A DNA stretch of 64,000 nt from Nanobdellota archaeon (lineage in GTDB: Archaea > Nanobdellota > Nanobdellia > Pacearchaeales > GW2011-AR1), in contig JAUYIO010000021.1 in the NCBI GenBank assembly GCA_030688225.1, positions 16,637 through 80,636 on the forward strand, written 5' to 3'. Shown here one piece after another: positions 34,910-43,454 of this stretch (positions within the stretch are counted from its first letter, which is position 1; each line of letters starts with the position of its first letter). The position numbers were made by a program, and so were the translations under genes. The notes beneath the pieces are model-generated. The model searched no databases. It had not been told where the DNA came from and saw only the letters and a list, made by a program, of their open reading frames with translations.

Positions 34910-36865
34910 TTATTTATGTGAAACAACAAGTCTTGGTCTTTTTGAAGTATCAGGATTGTCGCTGCTACGGAATGCCCCATCATTAGAGGGACGTTTGTAA
35001 GAGGCTGTTAAAGCCATACCATAATTAGAAACTCCTTTAACCCATTCTTCAACCAGAGGCGTTACGTCAAATTCATGCCACCCATTATAATTTGTAAGTG
35101 TCACACTTGTTATATTTTTATTATCATAATCAGGTTTGTTATTCCATTTAATAGATTCATTCCAATTTTCCAAAACTTTTTTTACATTGACTTTTACAGG
35201 TTCGTTGTATAAAGATCCTACTCCATACAAATATAATTTTGCAGAAGTGATTGAAGCTCCGGAAGGAATTGAGGATAATGGAAATTGAATGAATGATTCA
35301 TAATCCCAAATTCCTGATAACTTGGATACCTCTAATCTTTCGTTATCTTCTCCTTCATAAGAAACATTTCCATTCGCGTAGTAATTTACAGAAACATAAG
35401 CATCTTTTCCTTCTGGGCCAGGTTGTATTGTTGTTGTGATTTCTTGTCCTGTTGAACCCATCTCATTTAAAATTTTTTCAAATGAAATTACAGGATAAGC
35501 ATAATCTGGAATAACACTGCTAAATATTCCCATATCAACGCCAAGAGTCATCCAAAAATTTCCATAAAGTTTCCAACTTATTGGTGATGCGGCTTCAAAT
35601 TTTAAACCGCTATTCACAGCTCCTTTTGGACCAGGAAAACCTTCATAAAATAAAATATTCAAAGACATTCCTGCATAAATTTCTGATTTTAAATCTTCTT
35701 TTACTAAACTATTAGAAAATTCAAAACTATTAGAAAACTCTCTTGATGTTCTCCAACCATTTTCATAGATAATTGCAGGAGAAAAATTTGCTTTTTGGAG
35801 AACGCGCGTTTCTAACGAGCCCATCAAAGTTGATTTTATTCCGACGACAACATCCAGTTTTGGAGTGACTACAATTGGAACCGGAGGTGCAGGAGGAGGA
35901 AGAACAAAAGTGTAGGCTCCCAAATCTAATCTCGCAATTGTTTTCTCATTAGGAAGAATATAGTATCTTGCAGTGGAAGTTAGTTTAAGATCAACAGATT
36001 CATCAGAAACAATTTTGAATAAAAATTTTCCTGGAGTTTTAAATTCGGCATCCAAGATATAATCTAAATTAAATGAAATATTTCCGTCAAGAAAAATTTC
36101 CTTATTTCTATCTTCAAGAATAACTTTTTTCAAGTCATATGAGAAAGCAGATGCAGATGAAGCATTTTTAAAAACTCCCTCGGAAAACTCTGTTGTTTTC
36201 GCAGTTGAGGGAGAAAGAGTTTGTCTAATTGAAAAAGAATTATTTTTCAAAACTTTTTCAAGAGTTCCTTGTTTTGTCTGAATTGTTCTTTTATCCTGAG
36301 AAATATTTGTTATCTCTCTTAAAATTCCTTTAGGAGTGTTATTGTTTATTCCTGCAACAATTATGTCTCCTTGAGAAAAAGAAACAGGATTTGTGAAAGA
36401 TAAGCTGTTTTCATTAACAGAAGATAATTGATTAATCTGATTTTGGGAGAGAACATTTACGTTATAAGAATTTTTTACAAGTAAATTCCAAGATTGTTCT
36501 GCTCTTGCATTTTCTCCGTCGGCAACTATTAATTTAACAGAGTAAATCTTGTCTTGTGAAACTTCTGGAGATGTTCCAAAAATAATATTGTGAGTGACTG
36601 ACAACCAGGAAGGGCCTTCAATTCTGTAATTCACCAAATCTCCGTCAGGATCTTGTGCTTGAATTTGATATTCGTAATAAGAATTTTCATCAATTTGCGT
36701 TAAAGGGCTGGAAGAAATTACTGGAGGATTATTTTTTTGAGAAATTTGGGTTGAAGATTGTTTTTGAGAGATGGATGTTGGAGAAGAATCATCTCCACAA
36801 GTTATTAACAAAAGTGAGGTTAAACCAGTTATTAAACCTCTTTTCAACACTCTTTCAAGATTCAT
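34910..36865 (-). CDS. Secreted lipoprotein-like protein with Ig-like and DNRLRE-type domains
   Basis: A 651-residue protein with an N-terminal hydrophobic segment ending LLLITCGDDSS, a lipobox-like site with Cys23, a putative Ig domain (PPVISSSPLTQIDENSYYEY, residues 47-120), a long unknown middle and a C-terminal DNRLRE-type domain (ESFIQFPLSSIPSGASI, WHEFDVTPLVEEWVKG). This architecture is more usual in bacterial extracellular proteins, so lateral acquisition is possible. It lies inside the otherwise conserved ftsZ-secE-spt5-L11 cluster, in the same direction. Confidence 0.7.
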   Translation of the reverse strand: MNLERVLKRGLITGLTSLLLITCGDDSSPTSISQKQSSTQISQKNNPPVISSSPLTQIDENSYYEYQIQAQDPDGDLVNYRIEGPSWLSVTHNIIFGTSPEVSQDKIYSVKLIVADGENARAEQSWNLLVKNSYNVNVLSQNQINQLSSVNENSLSFTNPVSFSQGDIIVAGINNNTPKGILREITNISQDKRTIQTKQGTLEKVLKNNSFSIRQTLSPSTAKTTEFSEGVFKNASSASAFSYDLKKVILEDRNKEIFLDGNISFNLDYILDAEFKTPGKFLFKIVSDESVDLKLTSTARYYILPNEKTIARLDLGAYTFVLPPPAPPVPIVVTPKLDVVVGIKSTLMGSLETRVLQKANFSPAIIYENGWRTSREFSNSFEFSNSLVKEDLKSEIYAGMSLNILFYEGFPGPKGAVNSGLKFEAASPISWKLYGNFWMTLGVDMGIFSSVIPDYAYPVISFEKILNEMGSTGQEITTTIQPGPEGKDAYVSVNYYANGNVSYEGEDNERLEVSKLSGIWDYESFIQFPLSSIPSGASITSAKLYLYGVGSLYNEPVKVNVKKVLENWNESIKWNNKPDYDNKNITSVTLTNYNGWHEFDVTPLVEEWVKGVSNYGMALTASYKRPSNDGAFRSSDNPDTSKRPRLVVSHK

Positions 36866-36912
36866 TATAAATCTATTTTCTTTTAGAAATATTTAAAGAT
36901 TTATGTAAAAGA

Positions 36913-37083
36913 CTATACAAAAACTTTCATCAACAAACTAATTGCAAATCCAATTGCCCCCACTATCCCTATTCCAATTGCAGAAACTTTTGAAATTGTT
37001 TGAAATTCTTTTCTTGAAGGTTTTTTCAAAATATGCCACACTCTTCTGCATTTAATGAAAAATGATTTTGCCTGTTCAATCAT
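36913..37083 (-). CDS. secE: SecE/Sec61gamma translocase subunit
   Basis: A 56-residue protein, found by direct reading: an amphipathic N-terminal helix with KCRRVWHILKKPSRKEF and a C-terminal membrane helix (IGIGIVGAIGFAISLLMKVF). The KPSxxEF motif is the SecE hallmark. It follows ftsZ by 30 nt, in the conserved archaeal ftsZ-secE order. SecE clamps SecY in the translocon. Confidence 0.93.
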   Translation of the reverse strand: MIEQAKSFFIKCRRVWHILKKPSRKEFQTISKVSAIGIGIVGAIGFAISLLMKVFV

Positions 37084-37113
37084 GATTTAAGGAGAAATAG
37101 GGAGTTTTTAAAA

Positions 37114-38217
37114 TTATTCAAAAAACTCAATCCCCAATTCCTCTTCAATTTCCTGGTGTTTTCTTTTTTCCAAACTATCTGTGTGTCCTAAAATCTGATT
37201 ACTCTTTACACCTGTAACAATTAACAAAACTCTTATTGATTTTTCCATGTCTGGTGAAAGTTGTGCTCCCCAGATTAATTTCGCATCAGGGTTTAATTTT
37301 TCTCCAACTGCCTCAATTATTAATTTGCATTCGTCAAGGCTCATGTCAGAACCCCCGATAATATTTACAAGAGCGCCTGTTGCATTTGAGATATCAACAT
37401 CAAGAAGTGGATTTTGAATTGCCTTTTCAACAGCTTCTATTGCTCTTTGTTGTGTGTCTGATTCTCCCAAACCAATCAACGAAACTCCTCCGTCAACCAT
37501 CACAGCTTTTATATCTGCAAAATCTAAATTTACCAAACCTGATTTTGTTACAAGCTCTGTAACCCCTTTTACTGCGTTTGTCAAAATCTCGTCGGCAATT
37601 TTAAATGCTGTGTGTAATGGCAGTTCTGGTGCAAGTTCAAGAAGTTTATCATTTGGAATTACAATCAGCGTATCAACTGTTGATTCCATTCTTTCCAAAC
37701 CTTCCATTGCATTTTCAATTCTTTTTTTCCCTTCAATTGTGAAAGGAAGAGTAACAACCCCTATTGTTAAAGCGCCTTGTTTTTTCGCCAGATTCGCGAC
37801 GACAGGAGCGGCGCCAGTTCCTGTTCCACCTCCTAAACCACAGGTAATGAATATCATATCACTTCCTTCAATTTTTTTCTTTATCTCAGACTCAGATTCT
37901 TTTGCAGCTTCTTTTCCAACTGTCGGATTACTTCCTGCTCCCAAACCTTGAGTTAATTCTCTCCCAATTAATATTTTCTGATCAGAATTTGCATATAATA
38001 AATCTTGGGCATCTGTGTTAATTGCAATTAATTCTCCCCCTTTAATCCCTATCTCTTTCATTCTGCTTAAAGAGTTATTTCCTCCACCCCCAACACCAAT
38101 TACTTTTATTTTTGCAGATTGTTTTTTTAGAAGTTCTTCTAATTCTCTGTCAATTTCTTGCAAATGTGGTGCAATGTCAGATATTACAGAACCATTATCG
38201 CTTGAGTAAACAGCCAT
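37114..38217 (-). CDS. ftsZ: Cell division protein FtsZ
   Basis: A 367-residue tubulin-family GTPase. GGGTGTGAAP (from residue 129) is the G-box signature, IKVIGVGGGGNNSLSRM the N-terminal nucleotide loop, and GLVNLDFADIKAVM the T7 catalytic loop. It polymerises into the Z-ring; SepF (32422-32814) is the likely anchor. The order ftsZ-secE is archaeal-typical. Length is normal. Confidence 0.96.
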   Translation of the reverse strand: MAVYSSDNGSVISDIAPHLQEIDRELEELLKKQSAKIKVIGVGGGGNNSLSRMKEIGIKGGELIAINTDAQDLLYANSDQKILIGRELTQGLGAGSNPTVGKEAAKESESEIKKKIEGSDMIFITCGLGGGTGTGAAPVVANLAKKQGALTIGVVTLPFTIEGKKRIENAMEGLERMESTVDTLIVIPNDKLLELAPELPLHTAFKIADEILTNAVKGVTELVTKSGLVNLDFADIKAVMVDGGVSLIGLGESDTQQRAIEAVEKAIQNPLLDVDISNATGALVNIIGGSDMSLDECKLIIEAVGEKLNPDAKLIWGAQLSPDMEKSIRVLLIVTGVKSNQILGHTDSLEKRKHQEIEEELGIEFFE

Positions 38218-38248
38218 GATTATTATAGCTAACTGCTATTTATAAGAA

Positions 38249-38887
38249 TTATTGTGATGTTTTAGGGATTTCCTTGATTTCAAGTTCTAATCCTAAAAGG
38301 TCTTTGAATTTATCCCTGAATAAGTTAAAGAATTCTCCAAATTGCTTGTCAGCTTCTATAAAAAGCTTTTTTCCTTCAATATTAAATTTAAAATCTTTTC
38401 TTGTAAAGAATTCTATTAGTGCTTTTGTTTTTTCATTTATATCTTCTACTTTTTTTAATACTTTTACCTCATAAACAACAGTTTTTCCTGCAAGAGGATG
38501 ATTAAAATCAACAATAACTCTTCCCCCTGAGACTGACAAAACTTTTGCTATCTTCCCATCAAAGTTAAAAACAGAACCAGGAACAGGATTTGTTTTTTGT
38601 TGATGAAAAATTTTGATTGGAATTACTTGAACCAAATTAGTCTCTCTCTTTCCAAAAGCTTTTTCAGGAGACAATTCAATTTCATATCTTCCATTTTCTT
38701 TTCCAATAAGAAAGTCTTCAACACCTTTAAGGAACATACCTTCTCCTAAACAAAAAACAAAAGGTTTTGCTTCCAATTTTAATCCTGCTTTTTTAATATC
38801 CTCTTGAATGTTTGAATCAAAAATAGAGCTATTTTTTATTTTCCCTGTGAATTCTATCTCAATAAAATCTTTTTTTGCAAATGGCAT
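38249..38887 (-). CDS. FKBP-type peptidyl-prolyl isomerase (SlyD-like)
   Basis: A 212-residue archaeal FKBP: IEIEFTGKIKNSSIFDSN, FCLGEGMFLKGVEDFL, and YEIELSPEKAFGKRE form the FKBP core, with an insert-in-flap (NLVQVIPIKIF... GRVIVDFNHPLAGKTVVYEV). The C-terminal ~60 residues are a long extension. It catalyses proline isomerisation and acts as a chaperone. It diverges from the aIF5A gene over 52 nt. Confidence 0.9.
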   Translation of the reverse strand: MPFAKKDFIEIEFTGKIKNSSIFDSNIQEDIKKAGLKLEAKPFVFCLGEGMFLKGVEDFLIGKENGRYEIELSPEKAFGKRETNLVQVIPIKIFHQQKTNPVPGSVFNFDGKIAKVLSVSGGRVIVDFNHPLAGKTVVYEVKVLKKVEDINEKTKALIEFFTRKDFKFNIEGKKLFIEADKQFGEFFNLFRDKFKDLLGLELEIKEIPKTSQ

Positions 38888-38939
38888 TTATTAATTGGAT
38901 TTTGAGAATGTTTATAAATGTATTTTTTTTAGTTAAAAT

Positions 38940-39326
38940 ATGGTTTTGAAAATAATTGAGGCGACACAAGCGAAAGTAGGAACAAATATTATCGTCGATG
39001 GAACACCGTGCGTTGTCAAGAGCATGGACATTAGTAAAACAGGAAAACACGGACATGCGAAAGTTAGAATAGAAGCTGTCGGGATAATCACTGGACAAAA
39101 AAAAGTTTTTGTTGTTCCAGGGCATGAAAGAATGGAAGTTCCTATGGTAGACAAGAGAAAAGGACAGGTTCTCTCAGTAGGAGATAATGTTAGCTTAATG
39201 GATTTGGAGAACTTTGAAACCTTAGAAGTTGCTTGTCCTGAAGAGATAAAATCAGAGCTTGAAGAAAATTCCAATGTAGAATATTGGGATGTTGAAGGTG
39301 AAAAAATAATTAAACGTAAATTATAA
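38940..39326 (+). CDS. eif5a: Translation factor aIF5A
   Basis: A 128-residue eIF5A homologue: SKTGKHGHAKVRIEA contains the hypusinated loop with Lys36, and the C-terminal OB-fold follows. aIF5A relieves ribosome stalling, mainly at polyproline. A TTTATAAATG element near 38910-38920 lies upstream. The L40e gene starts 1 nt after its stop. Confidence 0.95.
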   Translation: MVLKIIEATQAKVGTNIIVDGTPCVVKSMDISKTGKHGHAKVRIEAVGIITGQKKVFVVPGHERMEVPMVDKRKGQVLSVGDNVSLMDLENFETLEVACPEEIKSELEENSNVEYWDVEGEKIIKRKL

Positions 39327-39327
39327 C

Positions 39328-39489
39328 ATGGCAAAGATACAGGAAGCTACCACGAGATTGTTTAAGAATGTTTTTGTTTGTAAAAAGTGTCATACAAAAA
39401 TAAGAGCGAAGCAACTGAAGATTCTTGAAGGGAAAGTAAAATGCAGAAAATGTGGAAGAAAAGCATTTCGTCCTTTAAAGAAAAAATAA
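39328..39489 (+). CDS. rpl40e: Ribosomal protein L40e (eL40)
   Basis: A 53-residue protein found by direct reading: ATTRLFKNVFVCKKCHTKIR and CRKCGRKAFRPLKKK show the zinc-binding C4 motif and the C-terminal FRPxKKK of L40e. It follows aIF5A by 1 nt. It is an extra-basic large-subunit protein. Confidence 0.92.
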   Translation: MAKIQEATTRLFKNVFVCKKCHTKIRAKQLKILEGKVKCRKCGRKAFRPLKKK

Positions 39490-39505
39490 ATAAGTTTTGA
39501 AAAAG

Positions 39506-40936
39506 ATGGTTAATTTAGTTGTGCTTGATTTGTTACTGTTAGCTCTATTTGTAATTTTAATATCTTTTTTTCTTTACAAAAATAGAAAGAATCTTGGACA
39601 AGAAGGATGGCTTATGCTTTACAGGACAAAGTGGGGAATTAAACTTATTGATTACGTCGGTAAAAAATATCAAAAAACTCTCAAAATTTTAAGTTACATC
39701 TCCATCGCAACAGGATACGTCTTGATGGTAGGTATTGTTATTTTAATCATTCAATCTGTTTATCTTTATTTCACTTCATCAATTTTGCAAAATTTCAAAG
39801 CCCCTCCTGTGGCCCCACTCATCCCTTATTTCCCAAAAATATTTGGATTGGAAGGTTTTTTTCCTGAATTTTATTTCATTGATTTTATAATAGCAATATT
39901 GATTGTTGCTACAGTTCATGAATTTTCCCACGGGATTTTTGCCAGAAGATACAACATCAGAATAAAATCAACTGGTTTTGCTTTCCTGAAATATTTCCCT
40001 GCAATTTTTGGGGCTTTTGTTGAGCAAGATGACAAACAGATGACGAAAAAAACAAAGTTCAGCCAAATGTCGGTTCTTTCTGCAGGAGTATTTGCAAACA
40101 TAATAACTTCAATTCTATTTTACTTCATACTCTTTTTATTTTTCTCTGTTTCTTTTTCAGCTACAGGAGTTGGATTTAATTCTTATAGTTATTCTATTGT
40201 GAATGTTTCAAAGATAGATTCTGTGAATGGCATTGAAGTAAATAACATCCAAAATTATGATAATCTTCTTGAAAATTTAGAAGAAGAAGGATTAAATGAA
40301 TTTTCTGCTGAAGATAAAAATTATATTGCTTCAAAGAAATTTCTTGAGAACCAAAAAGAAAACCAAGGGTTAATAATCCTCTATAACGACGCCCCGGCAA
40401 TTAGGGCAGGGATTGGGAATATAATTCTCAAAATAAATGGTGAGGCTACTACCAGCTTGGAAAAATTAGAATCTGAATTGAAAAAATATTCTCCTGGAGA
40501 TGTTGTTGAAATAGAGACACTTGAAAGCTCTGATATCAAAAAATATAATGTTGAACTTAAAGAAAACCCGAATGACAAAACAAGAGTTTGGCTTGGAGTA
40601 GGATTTCTTTCACAGAAACAAAGTGGAGTAATTGGGAAAACCATCTCTTACTTTCCTTCTTATAAAGAGCCTTATGTTTATTATGAACCAAAAAATGAAC
40701 TCAGCTCTTTCATAAAAGATTTATTATGGTGGATTGTAATAATCAATTTGCTTGTTGGATTTTTCAATATGCTTCCTTTAGGGATTCTCGACGGAGGAAG
40801 ATTCTTTTATCTGACTATTCTAAGCATTACAAAATCTGAAAAAATTGCCAAGAAATTTTTTAGCATAGTGTCTCTTCTTATTTTCTTACTTTTTTTCCTT
40901 CTATTAGCAAGATGGATTTTTATTAGAATTCTGTAA
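39506..40936 (+). CDS. Site-2 protease-like membrane metalloprotease (M50) with PDZ domain
   Basis: A 476-residue integral membrane protein. HEFSH at 138-142 within a membrane helix and NMLPLGILDGGRFF near the C-terminus are the zinc-ligand motifs of the S2P/RseP family; an internal PDZ-like segment (APAIRAGIGNIILKINGEATTS) lies between. It cleaves membrane-bound regulators in a membrane plane. The start at 39506 was chosen over TTG 39497. It is coupled to the L40e gene by 16 nt. Confidence 0.88.
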   Translation: MVNLVVLDLLLLALFVILISFFLYKNRKNLGQEGWLMLYRTKWGIKLIDYVGKKYQKTLKILSYISIATGYVLMVGIVILIIQSVYLYFTSSILQNFKAPPVAPLIPYFPKIFGLEGFFPEFYFIDFIIAILIVATVHEFSHGIFARRYNIRIKSTGFAFLKYFPAIFGAFVEQDDKQMTKKTKFSQMSVLSAGVFANIITSILFYFILFLFFSVSFSATGVGFNSYSYSIVNVSKIDSVNGIEVNNIQNYDNLLENLEEEGLNEFSAEDKNYIASKKFLENQKENQGLIILYNDAPAIRAGIGNIILKINGEATTSLEKLESELKKYSPGDVVEIETLESSDIKKYNVELKENPNDKTRVWLGVGFLSQKQSGVIGKTISYFPSYKEPYVYYEPKNELSSFIKDLLWWIVIINLLVGFFNMLPLGILDGGRFFYLTILSITKSEKIAKKFFSIVSLLIFLLFFLLLARWIFIRIL

Positions 40937-41035
40937 AATTTTAAAAAAATTTATTTTTGGATTTTAAAAAAAATCTTGGGAAAAAGTATTTAAAGCTTCT
41001 TAACGTAATAAAAATAATTAAAAAGAGGTATGAAA

Positions 41036-41086
41036 ATGGCAAAAAAGAAAGCTAAGAAAAAAGCTAAGAAAAAGAAAAGAAGGTAA
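41036..41086 (+). CDS. 16-residue Lys/Ala microprotein
   Basis: The short frame MAKKKAKKKAKKKKRR has GAGGT (41025-41029) six nt before its ATG, a TATA-like TTTAAA at 40989-40994 about 25 nt before the predicted start of transcription, and a T-rich terminator directly after the TAA. That is a complete, independent gene unit. The in-frame ATG at 41030 would add two residues but leaves no room for the SD. It would bind nucleic acid electrostatically; function is unknown. Confidence 0.6.
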   Translation: MAKKKAKKKAKKKKRR

Positions 41087-41091
41087 TTGAA

Positions 41092-41121
41092 TTTATTTTT
41101 TATTTTTATTTTTTATTTATT
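41092..41121 (+). terminator. T-rich terminator after the microprotein
   Basis: Beginning 6 nt after the TAA are many T runs (ATTTATTTTTTATTTTTATT), as seen at archaeal intrinsic terminators. The remaining 41122-41212 is AT-rich and holds the promoter of the next gene. Confidence 0.5.
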
Positions 41122-41212
41122 ATAAAATTTTAAGGTTTTATTTTTGTGTCCAATTTAACTTCTTTTTCTCTGTAAAAGATGGGTTTATAAAATATTTTTC
41201 TTTTTATTCAAT

Positions 41213-41884
41213 ATGGATGGTTTTAATAAAAAAGAGATTACTATCTTAAAAAAACTGAATACTCCGTCGAAAATACAAGATTTTCTGGAGGAATTAGAGA
41301 TAAATTTTGAAAAGAATGGTGATACTTGTGTTTCCCCAAAAAAAGTTCTTGAAACAGGAAAAGCTCATTGCATAGAGGCAGCCATATTTGCATGTGCTGC
41401 ATTAAAAATGAATAATTATCCTCCTCTCGTCGTGGATTTAACTGCAAACGACAAAGATTATGATCACGTCATTGCTGTTTTTAAAAAAGGAAAATTCTGG
41501 GGAGCGATAAGCAAATCAAACAGAGCTATTTTAAAATACAGAGATCCTATTTACAAATCAATAAGAGAATTAGTTATGTCTTATTTTAATGAATATTTTA
41601 CCGACGATGGGAAAAAAACTTTGAGATCATACAGCATGCCTGTGAATTTAGATAAGTTCAATAAGTTGAATTGGATGTGTTCTGATGAAAATATATGGTT
41701 CATACCAGAATATCTTTTAGAGGTAAAACATTTTCCAATAGTTTCAAAAAAACAAGTTCATTCTCTTAGAAAAACCGAAGCCATAGAAGTTCATGCCGGA
41801 AAAATTCAACAATGGAAACCTGTTGGTGAAAAGGCAACAAAAATAAAATATAAGAGAGATAAAATTTCTAAGATGGAGGTTTAG
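41213..41884 (+). CDS. Transglutaminase/papain-like fold protein, hypothetical
   Basis: A 223-residue protein with Cys53 in GKAHCIEAAIFACAAL, His85 in DHVIAVFKKGKFWGAI and an Asn/Asp in AISKSNRAIL, the order of the transglutaminase-like Cys-His-Asp core. Similar stand-alone proteins occur in DPANN. It may act as a peptidase or amidase. It is convergent with the neighbouring gene, with no space between the stops. Confidence 0.65.
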   Translation: MDGFNKKEITILKKLNTPSKIQDFLEELEINFEKNGDTCVSPKKVLETGKAHCIEAAIFACAALKMNNYPPLVVDLTANDKDYDHVIAVFKKGKFWGAISKSNRAILKYRDPIYKSIRELVMSYFNEYFTDDGKKTLRSYSMPVNLDKFNKLNWMCSDENIWFIPEYLLEVKHFPIVSKKQVHSLRKTEAIEVHAGKIQQWKPVGEKATKIKYKRDKISKMEV

Positions 41885-42235
41885 TTACAAATCAATAACT
41901 CCTTCTTTAGTGAGGGCTGCGAATCTTATTCCGACAGGCAAATTGATTAGTGCAGAAATCAAAGCCATGTGTTCTTTTCCTTCGCCACTTGCTATTGAAA
42001 GGGCGACTTCTGTTCCATTTATTTTTCCTTTAAGTTTTTGTAAAAATTCATTTTGCAAATCTTTTATTTTTTTATCCAAATCTACTTTGAGAAATTCAAA
42101 TTTTTTTTCATGTTTGAAATCTTTTGCAAAGTCTCCCCCAAGAAGAATTACATTGTCCCATTCTCCATGAGTCATTAATCCTGAAACTTGTGCCCAAGAA
42201 CCTTTTCCTGTTGAAAGTAATGCTATGAGTTCCAT
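41885..42235 (-). CDS. Conserved Rossmann-like protein, unknown function
   Basis: A 116-residue protein starting MELIALLSTGKGSWAQVSGL; a STGKG loop followed by WDNVILLGGDFAK suggest a Rossmann-like fold resembling CARF or Cas-like nucleotide sensors, but the match is weak. A 19-residue frame ending in a TGATG overlap precedes it, consistent with coupling. No CRISPR genes are nearby. Confidence 0.55.
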   Translation of the reverse strand: MELIALLSTGKGSWAQVSGLMTHGEWDNVILLGGDFAKDFKHEKKFEFLKVDLDKKIKDLQNEFLQKLKGKINGTEVALSIASGEGKEHMALISALINLPVGIRFAALTKEGVIDL

Positions 42236-42294
42236 CAAAAGACACCTCGCGGTTTCTTTTGTAAGCTTCCCTTCCTGTATTTGAAGGACGACAT
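42235..42294 (-). CDS. Possible 19-residue basic microprotein
   Basis: The frame MSSFKYRKGSLQKKPRGVF ends in a TGATG overlap with the next gene start. A TTTTAAATA TATA-like box (42337-42345) would start transcription near 42315, just after the alternative upstream ATG (42327), so the 42294 start is favoured. This may be a translationally coupled leader peptide. Evidence is only positional. Confidence 0.3.
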   Translation of the reverse strand: MSSFKYRKGSLQKKPRGVF

Positions 42295-42450
42295 TTTCTT
42301 TGCAATCCGAAGATGTCGTATAAACATGGAATCACTTTTAAATACCATGTTAGGGAAAACAAGAATTTATTTATAAGGATTGTTATAGTAAAACTTATAA
42401 ATGCCTTTTATCTAAGGAATTCATCGTACTACATCATCACGAAATAAATT

Positions 42451-42469
42451 CTATGCTCGTGGTGCATAG
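42451..42469 (+). promoter_or_regulatory. Hairpin in the L1 operon leader
   Basis: CTATGC/GCATAG around a 7-nt loop is a perfect 6-bp stem 17 nt before the L1 start. TATA boxes at 42394-42402 and near 42370 predict leaders of 65-90 nt. Archaeal L1 autoregulates by binding its mRNA; whether this hairpin is that site cannot be told. Confidence 0.35.
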
Positions 42470-42485
42470 GTAGAAGATATTTAAG

Positions 42486-43115
42486 ATGGATTTGAATGAA
42501 GATTTGAAAACAGCTTTAGCTGAATTAAGAAAAACAGAAGAAAGAAAATTCAACCAGAGTGTTGACTTAATTATAAATCTGCAAAAATTTGATGTCAAAA
42601 AAAATTCAATTAATCTTTTTACTTCTGTCCCTCATAAAATCAAAGACAAGAAAATTGCTGCATTCCTGGAAACTAAAAATAAAAATGTTGATACTATCAC
42701 AAAGATGGAATTTAAAAAATATTCAGACAAAAAAGAAGTAAAAAAATTGGTAAAAAAATTTGATTTCTTTATTGCTCAGGCGAGTTTAATGCCTTCTGTT
42801 GCAACATCTTTTGGTAGAGTTTTGGGACCAGCAGGAAAAATGCCCTCTCCTCAATTAGGAATTATTACTAATAGCGATGACAAAACTATTAGTGAATTAA
42901 AAAATAAAATAGAAAATAGTGTGAAAATAAAAGTCAAAGAAGCAAGTATAAAACTTGCTGTTGGGAAACAAAGCATGAAAGACGAAGATATTATTGAGAA
43001 CATTTTGGCAGTTTATAATGCTGTAATAAAAGCTCTCCCAAGAGACAAGGAGAACATAAAAAATATAGAGGTAAAATTCACAATGACTAAACCTCAGAAA
43101 ATAAAAATAAGATGA
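42486..43115 (+). CDS. rpl1: Ribosomal protein L1 (uL1)
   Basis: A 209-residue L1 with FGRVLGPAGKMPSPQLGI, the rRNA-binding signature, and the usual two-domain length. L1 forms the mobile stalk at the E site and regulates its own operon. It overlaps the following orphan gene by 4 nt rather than L10. Confidence 0.95.
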   Translation: MDLNEDLKTALAELRKTEERKFNQSVDLIINLQKFDVKKNSINLFTSVPHKIKDKKIAAFLETKNKNVDTITKMEFKKYSDKKEVKKLVKKFDFFIAQASLMPSVATSFGRVLGPAGKMPSPQLGIITNSDDKTISELKNKIENSVKIKVKEASIKLAVGKQSMKDEDIIENILAVYNAVIKALPRDKENIKNIEVKFTMTKPQKIKIR

Positions 43116-43453
43116 GTGAAGAAACAGAATTTCAGAAAAAATTTAAGAGAAATGAAGAATTTTATACTCAGGAGTATGTCATAAAGACAATAATGGATTC
43201 TTTTCCAGATGATGGAAGATATTCTAATGCGAGGGGATTTAAGGGTTTGATTAGAATCGCAAATGGTTCAATATGGGGACCAAAAAAACCAGAAAGTGTG
43301 GAAGAATTGACAAGAATAATTCCAAGTTTTTATCTTATTGAGCAATCTATAAGTATTTATGAAAAAGGTTCGGAATGTGATGAATGTAAAACTTCTTTCT
43401 TAGTTACTGACTGCGGATATATTTGCATTGAAAAGGAGGCTATAAACTTTTAA
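43112..43453 (+). CDS. Orphan protein between L1 and L10
   Basis: A 113-residue unrecognised protein starting in an ATGA overlap with L1 and followed 1 nt later by L10. It holds a CDECKTSFLVTDCGYIC segment, four cysteines that could form a zinc knuckle. The L1-L10-L12 order is normally uninterrupted, so this is a lineage-specific insertion. Confidence 0.55.
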   Translation: MSEETEFQKKFKRNEEFYTQEYVIKTIMDSFPDDGRYSNARGFKGLIRIANGSIWGPKKPESVEELTRIIPSFYLIEQSISIYEKGSECDECKTSFLVTDCGYICIEKEAINF

Positions 43454-43454
43454 A

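Noticed and set aside
41885..42235. Cas/CARF-type sensor
   Set aside because: Rossmann-like start only; no CRISPR context, so left as unknown.
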